From: Calidifontibacter indicus
Lineage (GTDB): Bacteria > Actinomycetota > Actinomycetes > Actinomycetales > Dermatophilaceae
Direction of reading: 5' to 3'
Assembly: GCF_003386865.1 (NCBI RefSeq)
Contig: NZ_QTUA01000001.1
Coordinates: 806,001 to 870,000, forward strand
Length of the DNA stretch: 64,000 nt
Both the position numbers and the translations under genes were made by a program. Within the stretch, counting starts at the first letter, position 1. Each line of letters starts with the position of its first letter. The notes under the pieces are model-generated. The model saw only the letters and a list, made by a program, of their open reading frames with translations. It ran no database searches and was not told the origin of the DNA. Positions 7,311 to 16,924 of this stretch are shown here, piece by piece.

Positions 7311-9277
7311 CCGTCCGCCGTGCCCTCATCCCGTTCGCGACGGCCCTCGCGCTCGTCGTCACCGCCCTCGCCGTGATCCTCGGCGGCGCCGCCAAGCCCC
7401 TCGAACTGCTCGACCCCGGACCCCTCGTCCGGTGGGGGGTGCCGTTGGCCCGCACCGTGCACGACCTGGCCGCGGCGCTGACCGTCGGCTCGCTGCTGCT
7501 CGGTGGGCTGCTCGTGCCCGAGTCGAAAACGACCGCCCGCCGGCAGACAGCCGGCCGGATCGCCGCCTGGAGCGCGCTGGTCTGGGCGCTCGCCGGCTTC
7601 GTGCGCGCGATCTTCGCCTACGGCGACGCCGCCGGTGTGTCGGTCGGCTCGCCCGGATTCTGGAGCGGAGCCTGGAAGTTCACCTGGGAGCTCGAGGTGC
7701 TGCGCGCGCCGGCGATCACCGCGGTGGCCGCGGCGGTGATCAGTGCCTGGTGCTTCCTGCGTCCGCGGCGCAACGGCCTCGCCTGGGCGTTCTTCGCCTC
7801 GCTCGTGGCGCTCTGGCCGCTGGCTCTGTCGGGTCACGCGGCGGGCAGCAGCGACCACGAGACGGGCGTCGATTCGCTTGCGGTGCACCTGCTCTCGGTG
7901 ACCGTCTGGGTCGGTGGCATCGCCGCGATCGCGATCATGTGGGACTCCCTCGGCAAAGCCGCCGCCGTCACCTTGCAGCGTTTCTCCCCCGTCGCGGTGT
8001 GGTGTTACGTCGGGGTCGCCGCCTCCGGTGTGCTCGCCGCGACGCTCCGCCTGTCGTCGCTCGGCGACCTGGTCAGCGCCTACGGCGCACTGCTGATCCT
8101 CAAGGCCGTCGCGCTCGTCGGGCTCGGCCTGCTCGGCGCGCAGCAGCGGCGCGCGGTGGTCGCCAAGCTGACCCAAGACCCGTCCGATCGCCCGGCCCGG
8201 GCGCTCGCCGTGCGGCTCGCCACCGTCGAGGTGGCGCTCATGGCCACCGCGATCGGCCTCGCCACCGCCCTCGCGCGCACCGCCCCGCCGGTGGTGGCGC
8301 AGGAGTCGAGCGACCCCGTCGTCGCCATCACCGGCTACCCGGCACCCCCGCCGATCAGCACCGCCGAGATCTTCGGTTCGTGGCGCACCCAGTGGCTGTT
8401 CACGACGGTCGCGATCGTCGCGGTGTTCGTCTACCTGGGCTGGGTGCGGCGACTCACCAAGCGCGGCGACACGTGGCCGATCGACCGCACCGTCTGCTGG
8501 GTCGCCGGGTGGGCGCTGTTCCTGTTCATGGTCGACGGCGGCCCCGGCGTCTACGGACGCGTGATGTTCTCGGCCCACATGGCCGAGCACATGATGCTGT
8601 CGATGGTCGTGCCGATCTTCCTGGTGCGCGGCGCCGCGGTGACGCTCGCGCTGCGTGCGCTGCCGAAGCGTCCGGACAAAACGCTCGGCCCGCGCGAACT
8701 CATCCTCGCGTCGGTGCATTCGCGGGTGCTCAACGTGGTGGCCAACCCGGCGATCATCGCCACGATCGTGCTCGGCACGCTGATCCTCTTCTACTACACG
8801 GGCTGGTTCGAGTTCGCCCTCACGACCCACACGGGGCACGTGACGATGGTGATCCACTTCCTGCTGTCGGGCTACCTGTTCGCCTGGGCGCTCGTCGGCA
8901 TCGACCCGGGCCCGCGCAAGTGGCCGGCGCCGATCCGGCTGCTCGTGCTGCTGGTGACGGTCGCCTTCCACGCGTTCTTCGGGGTGGCGCTGATGACCGG
9001 CACCGACATCCTCGGCGGCGACTTCTTCAGCCGCGTCAACCTGCCCTACGTGTCGAACATCCTCGTCGACCAGCAGCGGGCCGGCACGGTGGCGTGGGGT
9101 GTCGGTGAGGTGCCGACTCTCGTGCTGACGATGCTCATCGCGCTCGAGTGGTACCGCACCGACAAGAAGGACGCGCGGCGGCAGGAGCGTCAGGCGCAGC
9201 GCGACGGGGACGCCGAACTCAACGCCTACAACGACTACCTCGCCACCCTCGGGCGCGGGAAGGGCAAGGACTCCTGA
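7307..9277 (+). CDS. CopD-CtaG(Caa3) fusion membrane protein, copper handling / cytochrome oxidase assembly
   Basis: This 656-residue membrane protein has two halves. Residues about 1-330 resemble CopD, the copper-resistance membrane domain: conserved H in ARTVHDLAAALTVG, the WVGGIAA segment and SGHAAG. Residues about 350-620 match the Caa3-type CtaG family, with HMAEHMMLSMVVPIFLVRGA, HFLLSGYLF and FHAFFGVALM. His and Met residues recur in the helices. The fusion is widespread in actinobacteria and is thought to deliver copper to cytochrome oxidase or to tolerate excess copper. The charged tail, rich in Arg, Gln and Asp, is cytoplasmic. It overlaps the methyltransferase by 4 bases and is followed after one base by the NHL protein gene, so the three look co-transcribed. 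Confidence 0.88.
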   Translation: MTVRRALIPFATALALVVTALAVILGGAAKPLELLDPGPLVRWGVPLARTVHDLAAALTVGSLLLGGLLVPESKTTARRQTAGRIAAWSALVWALAGFVRAIFAYGDAAGVSVGSPGFWSGAWKFTWELEVLRAPAITAVAAAVISAWCFLRPRRNGLAWAFFASLVALWPLALSGHAAGSSDHETGVDSLAVHLLSVTVWVGGIAAIAIMWDSLGKAAAVTLQRFSPVAVWCYVGVAASGVLAATLRLSSLGDLVSAYGALLILKAVALVGLGLLGAQQRRAVVAKLTQDPSDRPARALAVRLATVEVALMATAIGLATALARTAPPVVAQESSDPVVAITGYPAPPPISTAEIFGSWRTQWLFTTVAIVAVFVYLGWVRRLTKRGDTWPIDRTVCWVAGWALFLFMVDGGPGVYGRVMFSAHMAEHMMLSMVVPIFLVRGAAVTLALRALPKRPDKTLGPRELILASVHSRVLNVVANPAIIATIVLGTLILFYYTGWFEFALTTHTGHVTMVIHFLLSGYLFAWALVGIDPGPRKWPAPIRLLVLLVTVAFHAFFGVALMTGTDILGGDFFSRVNLPYVSNILVDQQRAGTVAWGVGEVPTLVLTMLIALEWYRTDKKDARRQERQAQRDGDAELNAYNDYLATLGRGKGKDS

Positions 9278-9278
9278 C

Positions 9279-11099
9279 GTGACCGACGGACTGCGCCTGC
9301 GGGCACCCGAACTGCGCGGACGGCGCTGGCTCAACACCGGCGGCGTCGACCTCGACCTCGCGGCCCTGCGCGGACGCGTCGTCGTGCTCGATTTCTGGAC
9401 CTTCTGCTGCGTCAACTGTCTGCACGTGCTCGACGAACTGCGGCCGCTGGACCAGGAGTTCGCCGACTCGCTGGTGATCGTCGGGGTGCACTCGCCGAAG
9501 TTCGAGCACGAGGGTCGACCGGAGGCGGTCGAAGCGGCCGTGGAGCGCTACGCGGTGCACCACCCGGTGCTCGACGACCCCGAGCTGGTGACCTGGGACG
9601 CGTACACCGCGCGGGCCTGGCCCACGCTGGTCGTGATCGACCCGGAGGGCTACATCGTCGGTCAGATGTCGGGTGAGGGACACGCTCACGGACTCGCCAC
9701 CCTCGTGCGCGAACTGATTGCCGAGCACTCCGCCAAAGGCACTCTGCGCCAGGGCGATTCGCCGTACGTCGCGGCTGACGAGCAGGCCACCGCCCTGCGC
9801 TTCCCAGGAAAGGTGGCGCAGCTGGCCGACGGTTCGTTCGTGGTGAGCGACACCGCTCATCACGAGGTGGTGCACCTCGAGGCCGATCTGGTCACTGAGC
9901 GGGCCCGTTACGGCGGGGAGGGCGTGTTCAACGAGCCGCAGGGTGTGTTGGTGCTCCCGCCGGAAGCCGTCGATCGCCTCGGCTACGACCTGCTGGTCGC
10001 CGACACCGTCAATCACCGCATCGCCTCGATCCGCTTGTCGGACGGCCGAATTCGCACCGAAGCGGGCACCGGCGAGCAGTTGCGCGAGCGTTCGGGAAGC
10101 GGCCCGGCACTCAAGCAGGCGCTGTCCTCCCCGTGGGATCTCGCGTGGTGGATCGACCGGGCCGTCATCGCGATGGCGGGCACCCATCAGTTGTGGGCGT
10201 TGCATCTTGCGGCAGACCCGGCCGACAGCACGGTGGCGGTGCTGGCCGGCACCAGCGCGGAGGGCTTGCGCGACGGCGTCGCCGACGAGGCATGGCTCGC
10301 CCAGCCGTCCGGTCTGGCGACCTCGCGCGACGGCAAGCGGGTGTGGATCGCCGACTCCGAGACCTCGGCGTTGCGCTCGATCGAGTTGACGGACAACGGT
10401 TTCGAGCTCACCACCCACGTCGGCGAGGGGCTGTTCGACTTCGGCTTCGTCGACGGCGCACGAGCCGACGCGCGCATGCAACACCCGCTCGGCGTCGCCG
10501 AGGCAGCGGACGGCGCGGTGCTGGTGGCCGACACCTACAACGGCGCGGTGCGCCGGTTCGACCCGGCGACCGGGCTGCTCTCGACCGTGCTCACCGACCT
10601 CGCCGAACCCAGTGACCTGCTGCCGCTCGACGACGGCACCGTGGTGGTCGTCGAATCGGCGGCGCATCGCGTCGACCGGCGCCGGCTGCCAGCTTCTGCG
10701 ACGGCCGGCGGCGATCGAGGCAGCGTGCGCCGCGCCGCCACCGATGTCTCGCCCGGCACGCTCGAACTGCAGGTCAACTTCGCCCCGCCCACCGGCCAGA
10801 AGCTCGACGACCGGTACGGCGACCCGACGATGCTGATGGTCTCCTCGACCCCGGAGGCGCTGCTGCGCGCCGGCGCCGGTCGCGCCGAGGGCCTGGCCCG
10901 AGCGCTCGAGATCGACCCGACCGTCGGCGACGGCGTGCTGCACATCAGCGTGCGGGCCGCGGCCTGCGACGCGTCGGGGCCCGACGGCGAGGTGCCCGAG
11001 CACGCCGCCTGCCATCTCTACCAACAGGACTGGGGCATCCCGGTGCGGGTGGTCGACGGCGGCGACGACCGGCTCGAACTCGACCTGCGCGGGGTCTGA
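9279..11099 (+). CDS. Thioredoxin-fold / NHL-repeat protein (NHLRC2-like)
   Basis: The gene starts with GTG one base after the previous stop and encodes 606 residues. The N-terminal thioredoxin/TlpA-like domain (about 10-150) has VVLDFWTFCCVNCLHVLDEL, where C44-x-x-C47 is the redox pair and a further C43 precedes it. A beta-propeller of NHL-type repeats follows (about 165-480), with recurring VSDTAHHEV, VADTVNHRI, IADSETSAL and VADTYNGAV, and a C-terminal beta domain ends it. The architecture equals animal NHLRC2 and its bacterial relatives, whose biochemical role is unsettled. No signal peptide is visible, so the protein is probably cytoplasmic. Its position directly after the copper protein suggests a link to thiol or metal homeostasis, which is inference. 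Confidence 0.85.
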   Translation: MTDGLRLRAPELRGRRWLNTGGVDLDLAALRGRVVVLDFWTFCCVNCLHVLDELRPLDQEFADSLVIVGVHSPKFEHEGRPEAVEAAVERYAVHHPVLDDPELVTWDAYTARAWPTLVVIDPEGYIVGQMSGEGHAHGLATLVRELIAEHSAKGTLRQGDSPYVAADEQATALRFPGKVAQLADGSFVVSDTAHHEVVHLEADLVTERARYGGEGVFNEPQGVLVLPPEAVDRLGYDLLVADTVNHRIASIRLSDGRIRTEAGTGEQLRERSGSGPALKQALSSPWDLAWWIDRAVIAMAGTHQLWALHLAADPADSTVAVLAGTSAEGLRDGVADEAWLAQPSGLATSRDGKRVWIADSETSALRSIELTDNGFELTTHVGEGLFDFGFVDGARADARMQHPLGVAEAADGAVLVADTYNGAVRRFDPATGLLSTVLTDLAEPSDLLPLDDGTVVVVESAAHRVDRRRLPASATAGGDRGSVRRAATDVSPGTLELQVNFAPPTGQKLDDRYGDPTMLMVSSTPEALLRAGAGRAEGLARALEIDPTVGDGVLHISVRAAACDASGPDGEVPEHAACHLYQQDWGIPVRVVDGGDDRLELDLRGV

Positions 11100-11107
11100 C
11101 CGCCGAC

Positions 11108-11148
11108 GGAACGCCTGCTCACCGAGGGAACTCCGAACACGGCGTTCC
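11108..11148. terminator. Weak hairpin between the NHL gene and pta
   Basis: GGAACGCC at 11108-11115 pairs with GGCGTTCC at 11141-11148. A further GGCGTTCC at 11160-11167 offers an alternative pairing partner. The 102-base spacer must also hold the pta promoter, so this could be a terminator or an attenuator-like structure. Confidence 0.35.
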
Positions 11149-11201
11149 TTCGGGGACGAGGCGTTCCCTGGACGAGGCGGGATGGACCATAGACTCGGGC
11201 C

Positions 11202-13298
11202 ATGGCTCGCAGCGTCTTCGTGACCTCCGCCGAGGGGCAGGCCGGCAAGTCGACCGTCGCCCTCGGACTCCTGCAACTGCTCGCCCGTGAAGCCCGCTCG
11301 GTGGGCATCTTCCGGCCGGTCACCACGACGCTCGGTGAACGCGACGCGATCGTCGAGCTCATGCTCGCCCGCGCCGGCGGCCACCAGTCGTACGAGTCGG
11401 CCATCGGCGTCGGCTACCAGGAGACGCACGGCAACGAGGAGGAGTCGCTCACCCGCATCGTCGAGCGCTTCCACGCGCTGAGCGCCGACCACGACGTGGT
11501 GCTCGTGCTGGGCAGCGACTTCCGCGATGTGTCGGCCGGGGCGGAGGCGGCGTTCAACGCGATGATCGCGGCCAACCTCGGCACCCCGGTGGTGCTCGTC
11601 GTGCCGGCCTTCGCACGCAGCGTCAAGGACATCACCACGATCGCCGAGATCGCGATCGACGGACTGCACGACCACCACGCCAATCCCGTTGCGATCGTGG
11701 TGAACCGGGCCAACAGCGCCGACGCCGACGCGATCCGGGACGCGTTCGGCGCCTCGCCCAAGCTGGGTGAGCTGACGTTGGCGGGGGTGCTGCCGGAGAA
11801 CCCGCTGCTCGATGCCCCGACCGTCGGCGACCTGCTCGACGCCTGCCACGGCGTGCTGGTGCAGGGCAATCCCGAGTGGTTGCACCGGGAGGCGCAGGGC
11901 TTCGTGATCGCGGCCATGTCGATGCCGAACGTGCTGACCCGGCTGGTCGACGACGTCACGGTGATCGCGCCCGGCGACCGTTACGACATCCTCCCGGGGC
12001 TGGTGCTGGCCCACCAGTCGGGCACCTTCCCGGCGCTTTCGTCGATCATCCTCACCGGCGGCTACCGTCCGCCGGCGCCGGTGCAGCAACTGCTGGACGG
12101 CGCGCGCCTCGACCTGCCGGTCATCGTCACCGAGCTCGACACCTTCGCCACCGCGGCGCAGCTGTCGCGGGTGAAGGGACGGATGCGGCCGGAGGCGCGG
12201 GCGAAGGTGGAGGCGGCGTTGCGTAACTTCGCCGACCACGCCGACGAGTCGGCCCTGCTCGAACGCATCGACGTCGGCGACTCGGCCGCCGTCACCCCGT
12301 TGATGTTCGGCCACCGCCTGATGGAGCGGGCCCGCTCGCAGCGCAAGCGGATCGTGCTCCCGGAGGGTGACGACCCGCGCGTGCTGCAGGCGGCCGACGC
12401 TGTGCTGCGCCGGGGCATCGCCGACCTCACCATCGTCGGCGACGAGACCCACATCCGGTCGCTCGCATCGTCGATCGGCGCCGACATCAGTGGGGCGCAG
12501 CTGCTTTCGCCGAACGATCCGGAGCTGGTGCATGAGTTCGCCACCGAGTACGCCAAGCTGCGCGCGCACAAGGGCATGACGGTGGAGCAGGCCCGCGAGA
12601 TCGTCACCGACGTCTCCTACTTCGGCACGATGATGGTGCACCTCGGCAAGGCCGACGGCATGGTCAGCGGCGCCGCGCACACGACCGCCCACACCATCAA
12701 GCCGGCCTTCGAGATCATCCGGACGGTGCCCGGCACCAAGGTGGTCTCCAGCGTCTTCCTCATGTGCCTGGCCGACGAGGTGCTCGTCTACGGCGACTGC
12801 GCCGTGAACCCCGACCCGACCGCCGAGCAACTCGCCGACATCGCGATCTCGTCGGCGCACACGGCGCGGCAGTTCGACATCACTGCGCGGGTGGCGATGC
12901 TGTCGTACTCCACCGGCAGCTCCGGCCACGGGGCCGATGTCGACAAGGTGCGCACCGCCACCGAGTTGGTGCGCGAGCGCGACCCGCAGCTGCTGGTCGA
13001 GGGACCGATCCAGTACGACGCGGCGGTCGAACCGTCGGTGGCCCGGTCGAAGATGCCCGACTCGCCGGTGGCGGGCCGCGCCACCGTGCTGATCTTCCCC
13101 GACCTCAACACCGGCAACAACACCTACAAGGCAGTACAGCGCAGCGCCGGTGCGATCGCGATCGGCCCGGTGTTGCAGGGCCTCAACAAGCCGGTCAACG
13201 ATCTGTCCCGAGGCGCACTGGTCGACGACATCATCAACACGGTGGCCATCACCGCGATCCAGGCCCAGTCGATGGGCACCACCGGAGGAGACGCATGA
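11202..13298 (+). CDS. pta: Phosphate acetyltransferase
   Basis: The 698-residue protein is of the long type. The N-terminal P-loop-like AAA_26 domain (about 1-215) starts VFVTSAEGQAGKSTVALG. A DRTGG middle domain follows (about 225-340), then the catalytic PTA_PTB domain (about 370-690) with RIVLPEGDDPRVLQAA, DGMVSGAAHTTAHTIKP and FPDLNTGNNTYK. It converts acetyl-CoA and phosphate to acetyl phosphate and back. The stop overlaps the ackA start (ATGA at 13295-13298), which couples the two enzymes of the acetate pathway. The ATG has only a modest upstream ribosome site. All catalytic blocks look intact. Confidence 0.97.
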   Translation: MARSVFVTSAEGQAGKSTVALGLLQLLAREARSVGIFRPVTTTLGERDAIVELMLARAGGHQSYESAIGVGYQETHGNEEESLTRIVERFHALSADHDVVLVLGSDFRDVSAGAEAAFNAMIAANLGTPVVLVVPAFARSVKDITTIAEIAIDGLHDHHANPVAIVVNRANSADADAIRDAFGASPKLGELTLAGVLPENPLLDAPTVGDLLDACHGVLVQGNPEWLHREAQGFVIAAMSMPNVLTRLVDDVTVIAPGDRYDILPGLVLAHQSGTFPALSSIILTGGYRPPAPVQQLLDGARLDLPVIVTELDTFATAAQLSRVKGRMRPEARAKVEAALRNFADHADESALLERIDVGDSAAVTPLMFGHRLMERARSQRKRIVLPEGDDPRVLQAADAVLRRGIADLTIVGDETHIRSLASSIGADISGAQLLSPNDPELVHEFATEYAKLRAHKGMTVEQAREIVTDVSYFGTMMVHLGKADGMVSGAAHTTAHTIKPAFEIIRTVPGTKVVSSVFLMCLADEVLVYGDCAVNPDPTAEQLADIAISSAHTARQFDITARVAMLSYSTGSSGHGADVDKVRTATELVRERDPQLLVEGPIQYDAAVEPSVARSKMPDSPVAGRATVLIFPDLNTGNNTYKAVQRSAGAIAIGPVLQGLNKPVNDLSRGALVDDIINTVAITAIQAQSMGTTGGDA

Positions 13299-14479
13299 GC
13301 AACGTCCTGGTCATCAACGCCGGGTCCTCGTCGCTGAAGTACCAGCTCGTCGACCCCGAGTCGGGCGACGCCGCGGCGAAGGGCCTCATCGAACGGGTCG
13401 GCACCTCCGGCGGCCACCTCAAGCACGAGTCGGGGAAGCAGGTCGACGAGCGCGACATCGACGTGCCCGACCACACCGCAGCGGTCGCCGCGATGCGCGA
13501 GGCGATCGAGCGCGGCGGCATCACCCTCGGGCCCGACACCGTCGCCGCGGTCGGGCACCGCATCGTGCACGGCGGCCGCAACTTCACCGAGCCGACCCTC
13601 ATCGACGAGCGGGTCGAGAGCGAGATCGAGCGGGTGTCGGTGCTGGCGCCGCTGCACAACCCGGCCGGGCTGGCCGGCATACGCAGTGCCCGCGAGGCGT
13701 TCCCCGACCTGCCGCACGTCGCCGTCTTCGACACAGCGTTCTTCGCCGACCTCCCGGCGCCCGCCGCGACGTACGCCATCGACCGGACGGTCACCCGCGA
13801 GCACGCGATCCGCCGGTACGGCTTCCACGGCACCTCGCACGAATACGTCTCCGCACAGGTCGCCCGCTTCCTCGGCCGCGACGACCTCAGGCAGGTCGTG
13901 CTGCACCTCGGCAACGGGGCCAGCGCCTCGGCCGTGCTCGCCGGTCGTCCGGTGGAGACCTCGATGGGCCTCACCCCGCTCGAGGGTCTGGTCATGGGCA
14001 CCAGATCGGGTGACATCGACCCCGGAATCCCGTTGCACCTCAGCCGCGTTGCGGGCCTCGACGTCGACGGCATCGACGATCTCCTGAACCGCCGGTCGGG
14101 CATCTACGGGCTGAGCGGTCACCGCGACTTCCGCGACCTGGTGAGCGCCAAGGACGGCGGCGACGACGACGCCCGGCTCGCGTTCGAGGTCTACGTCCAC
14201 CGGCTGGTGAAGTACGTCGGTGCCTACGCCGCGGTGCTCGGCGGGATCGACGCGCTCACCTTCGCCGCCGGCGTCGGGGAGAACTCGGCGCCGCTGCGCG
14301 CGGCGGTGCTGGAACGACTCGGATTCCTCGGGCTCACCCTCGACCCGCACCGCAACGAGGAGCGCTCCGGGCAGGCCCGCCGGGTCGACTCGGGGGAGGG
14401 GCTACCGGCCGTGCTGGTGGTGCCGACGAACGAGGAATGGGCCATCGCCCGGCACGCCGTCGAGACCGCCCGGACATGA
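13295..14479 (+). CDS. ackA: Acetate kinase
   Basis: The 394-residue protein has the family signature VLVINAGSSSLKYQ at the N-terminus, the catalytic block RIVHGGRNF, the His-containing RRYGFHGTSHEYV, the phosphate loop HLGNGASASAV, TRSGDIDPGIP and AGVGENSAPLR near the end. It makes ATP and acetate from acetyl phosphate, or activates acetate in reverse. GGAGGAGACGC precedes the ATG at 13295. It is co-translated with pta and followed immediately by a very strong hairpin, so the pta-ackA unit ends here. Confidence 0.97.
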   Translation: MSNVLVINAGSSSLKYQLVDPESGDAAAKGLIERVGTSGGHLKHESGKQVDERDIDVPDHTAAVAAMREAIERGGITLGPDTVAAVGHRIVHGGRNFTEPTLIDERVESEIERVSVLAPLHNPAGLAGIRSAREAFPDLPHVAVFDTAFFADLPAPAATYAIDRTVTREHAIRRYGFHGTSHEYVSAQVARFLGRDDLRQVVLHLGNGASASAVLAGRPVETSMGLTPLEGLVMGTRSGDIDPGIPLHLSRVAGLDVDGIDDLLNRRSGIYGLSGHRDFRDLVSAKDGGDDDARLAFEVYVHRLVKYVGAYAAVLGGIDALTFAAGVGENSAPLRAAVLERLGFLGLTLDPHRNEERSGQARRVDSGEGLPAVLVVPTNEEWAIARHAVETART

Positions 14480-14480
14480 A

Positions 14481-14530
14481 GAACTCCGTTGGTTGCGGCG
14501 GGCTATCCAACGCCGCAACCAACGGAGTTC
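14481..14530 (+). terminator. Perfect 20-bp hairpin terminating pta-ackA
   Basis: The 20 bases at 14481-14500 are the exact reverse complement of 14511-14530, with a 10-base loop. The hairpin begins one base after the ackA stop codon. The length and perfection of the stem are unusual for a simple terminator; no T-run follows, as is common in actinobacteria. Confidence 0.75.
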
Positions 14531-14664
14531 GAACAATGTAACGCGGCCGCGGGCGGTTCGGTTCCATTTCCCACGACGCGTGTTCACGAACGTGTCGTTT
14601 CCGTGACCTTGACACCGGGTCAGTCGCCCGTCCGGCACCTTTCGGTGGTCACGGACGGGTCGAT

Positions 14665-15000
14665 GCCGAACGAGCCTGCTGAGATCGGGTTTGCCGGTGG
14701 TGGCAGGCACCGGACCACAACGGAAGGCTCACGCAGGCGGAACGGCCGAGCCCCGAAGCAGGAACGGAGTGACCTGCTGCGGGGCTCGGCGCCGAAGGAG
14801 CCTGCTGAGTTCGGGTTTGCCGGTGGTGGCAGGCACCGGACCACAACGGAAGGCTCGGCGCCGAAGGAGCCTGCTGAGTTCGGGTTTGCCGGTGGTGGCA
14901 GGAACCGGACCACAACGGAAGGCTCACGCAGGCGGAACGGCCGAGCCCCGAAGCAGGAACGGAGTGACCTGCTGCGGGGCTCGACGCCGAAGGAGCCTGC
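14665..15000 (+). repeat. Modular structured repeat array, locus 1 (A-B-A-A-B-partial A)
   Basis: Two modules alternate. Module A is 66 bp: 14665-14730, 14791-14856 and 14860-14925, plus a 15-base start of a fourth copy at 14986-15000. Module B is about 58 bp: 14731-14788 and 14926-14983. Copies of A differ at one to two positions. Module A has GAGCCT...AGGCTC ends and an inner CCGGTG...CACCGG hairpin. Module B folds into a 17-bp stem with one mismatch around the loop AACGGAGTGA. No convincing gene is encoded; open frames across it are products of the repetition. The array lies 32 bases beyond the stop of the minus-strand acyl-CoA dehydrogenase gene. Related modules occur at 21527-21797. Confidence 0.85.
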
Positions 15001-15032
15001 AGAAAGAACTAGCGGGGCTCGTTGTCGAAGAA

Positions 15033-16895
15033 TCAGAATGCTTCTTCGGGCAGCTCCATCAGCGACAGGTCGGTCGACTCGAGCATCGCGCGCTCGGCGG
15101 TCAGACGCGGCAGCACGTTGGCCGCGAAGAACTTCGCCGCCGCCACCTTGCCGGTGTAGAAGGCCTCGTCCTTGCCCGCGTCGCCCGCGTCGAGACGAGC
15201 CTGCGCGATCTCGGCCTGACGCAGCAGCAGCCAGCCGATGACGAGGTCGCCGGCCGACAGCAGGAAGCGCGTGGTGTTGAGGCCGACCTTGTAGATCGAC
15301 TTGGGGTCGTTCTTCGGGTCCATCGAGCCCAGCGCGGTCATGGCGAGGTTCTCGACCATGCCCTGGACGTCCTCGATCGCCTTGCCGAGGTAGTCGCGCT
15401 CGCTGCGCAGCTTGTCGTCGCCCGCGCCGCCCTTGGCGGTCTGCATCATCTGCTCGGCGAGCGAGCCGAGGGCCACGAACTGGTCCTTGAGGATCTTGCG
15501 GAACAGGAAGTCCTGACCCTGGATCGCAGTGGTGCCCTCGTACAGGGTGTCGATCTTCGCGTCGCGGATGTACTGCTCGATCGGGTACTCCTGCAGGAAG
15601 CCGGAGCCGCCGAAGGTCTGCAGCGACTCGGTGCCGAGCAGCACCCACGCACGCTCCGAACCCAGACCCTTCACGATCGGCAGCAGCAGGTCGTTGAGGC
15701 GGGCCGCGAGCTGCGCCGGCGAACCGTCGGCGAAGGTCTCCTCGCCGGTGGCCAGGAACTCCTGGTCGACGGTGTCCTGCTGGCTGGCGGTGAACAGCAC
15801 CAGCGCGCGCAGGCCCTCGGCGTACGCCTTCTGCAGCATCAGCGAGCGGCGGACGTCGGGGTGGTGGGTGATGGTGACGCGCGGGGCGTCCTTCGCCGGG
15901 GTCGTCATGTCGGCGCCCTGCACGCGCTCCTTGGCGTACTCCAGCGCGTTCAGGTAACCGGTCGACAGGGTGGCGATCGCCTTGGTGCCGACGAGCATGC
16001 GGGCATGCTCGATGACGCGGAACATCTGGGCGATGCCGTCGTGCTCGTCGCCGAGCAGGGTGCCGATCGCGGGGGCGCCGTCGCCGAAGGTGAGCTCGCA
16101 GGTGGTCGACACCTTCAAGCCCATCTTCTTCTCGACGTTGGTCGTGTAGACGCCGTTGCGCTCGCCGAGCTCACCGGTGTCGGGGTCGACGTGGAACTTC
16201 GGCACGATGAACAGCGACAGGCCCTTGGTGCCCGGACCGGCGCCCTCAGGGCGAGCCAGCACGAAGTGCACGACGTTGTCGGTCATGTCCGACTCGCCGG
16301 AGGTGATGAAGCGCTTCACACCCGTGATGTGCCAGGTGCCGTCGGGCTGCTGCACGGCCTTGGTGCGGCCGGCGCCGACGTCGGAACCGGCGTCGGGCTC
16401 GGTGAGCACCATCGTGCAGTGCCAGCCCTTCTCCACGATGTGGTGGGCAAGCTTCTTCTGCTCGTCGGTGCCGAGCAGGTAGAGCAGCTTGCCGAAGGCG
16501 TAGCCGGCGGCGAACATCGCGATGGCCGGGTTGGCGCCGAGCACCATCTCGTTCATCGCCCACTTCAGGCTCGGCGGCGCGACGGTGCCACCCAGCTCCT
16601 CGTTGACGTCGACGCTCCAGAAGCCCGACTCCTGGTAGGTGCGGTAGCTCTTCTTGAACGACTCCGGCATGGCGACCGACTTGGTCTCGGGGTCGTAGAC
16701 CGGGGGGTTGCGGTCGGCGTCGACGAAGGACGCGGCGAGGTCGGTCTCGGCGAGACGCGCGACCTCCTTGATCATTTCGCGTGCGGTGTCGGCGTCGAGG
16801 TCGGCGTACGGACCGGTGCCGAGCACCTCGTCGCGACCGAGCACCTCGAAGAGGTTGAACTCGATGTCACGGACGTTGCTCTTGTAGTGAGTCAA
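15033..16895 (-). CDS. Acyl-CoA dehydrogenase, large (FadE5/DmdC-like) subfamily
   Basis: The gene starts with TTG at 16895, nine bases after AGGAGCG, and encodes 620 residues, about 200 longer than a short-chain acyl-CoA dehydrogenase. It has the flavin and substrate segments [16 protein letters not shown] and ITSGESD, and the C-terminal catalytic region [19 protein letters not shown], whose Glu in YEGTT is the expected base. A C-terminal helical extension follows. Such FAD enzymes make the first oxidation in beta-oxidation and pass electrons to ETF. The upstream region holds TTACT-type palindromes shared with the EtfD-like gene at 33557-35815, the expected next electron carrier. Chain-length preference cannot be told. 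Confidence 0.9.
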   Translation of the reverse strand: MTHYKSNVRDIEFNLFEVLGRDEVLGTGPYADLDADTAREMIKEVARLAETDLAASFVDADRNPPVYDPETKSVAMPESFKKSYRTYQESGFWSVDVNEELGGTVAPPSLKWAMNEMVLGANPAIAMFAAGYAFGKLLYLLGTDEQKKLAHHIVEKGWHCTMVLTEPDAGSDVGAGRTKAVQQPDGTWHITGVKRFITSGESDMTDNVVHFVLARPEGAGPGTKGLSLFIVPKFHVDPDTGELGERNGVYTTNVEKKMGLKVSTTCELTFGDGAPAIGTLLGDEHDGIAQMFRVIEHARMLVGTKAIATLSTGYLNALEYAKERVQGADMTTPAKDAPRVTITHHPDVRRSLMLQKAYAEGLRALVLFTASQQDTVDQEFLATGEETFADGSPAQLAARLNDLLLPIVKGLGSERAWVLLGTESLQTFGGSGFLQEYPIEQYIRDAKIDTLYEGTTAIQGQDFLFRKILKDQFVALGSLAEQMMQTAKGGAGDDKLRSERDYLGKAIEDVQGMVENLAMTALGSMDPKNDPKSIYKVGLNTTRFLLSAGDLVIGWLLLRQAEIAQARLDAGDAGKDEAFYTGKVAAAKFFAANVLPRLTAERAMLESTDLSLMELPEEAF

Positions 16896-16924
16896 CTTTC
16901 TCGCTCCTGTTCGAAGGCTGCGGC

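Noticed and set aside
9219-12929. A 1236-codon minus-strand frame through the NHL and pta genes
   Set aside because: It is antisense to two genes with complete domain motifs; its composition is Arg/His/Gly-rich as expected for a shadow frame.
14665-15000. CRISPR array
   Set aside because: The units are 58-69 bp, contiguous and mutually similar throughout; there are no unique spacers and no cas genes.
14489-15241. Open frames across the repeat array, such as a 250-residue plus-strand one
   Set aside because: The proteins repeat with the DNA modules and run into the antisense of the acyl-CoA dehydrogenase; there is no ribosome site and no family match.
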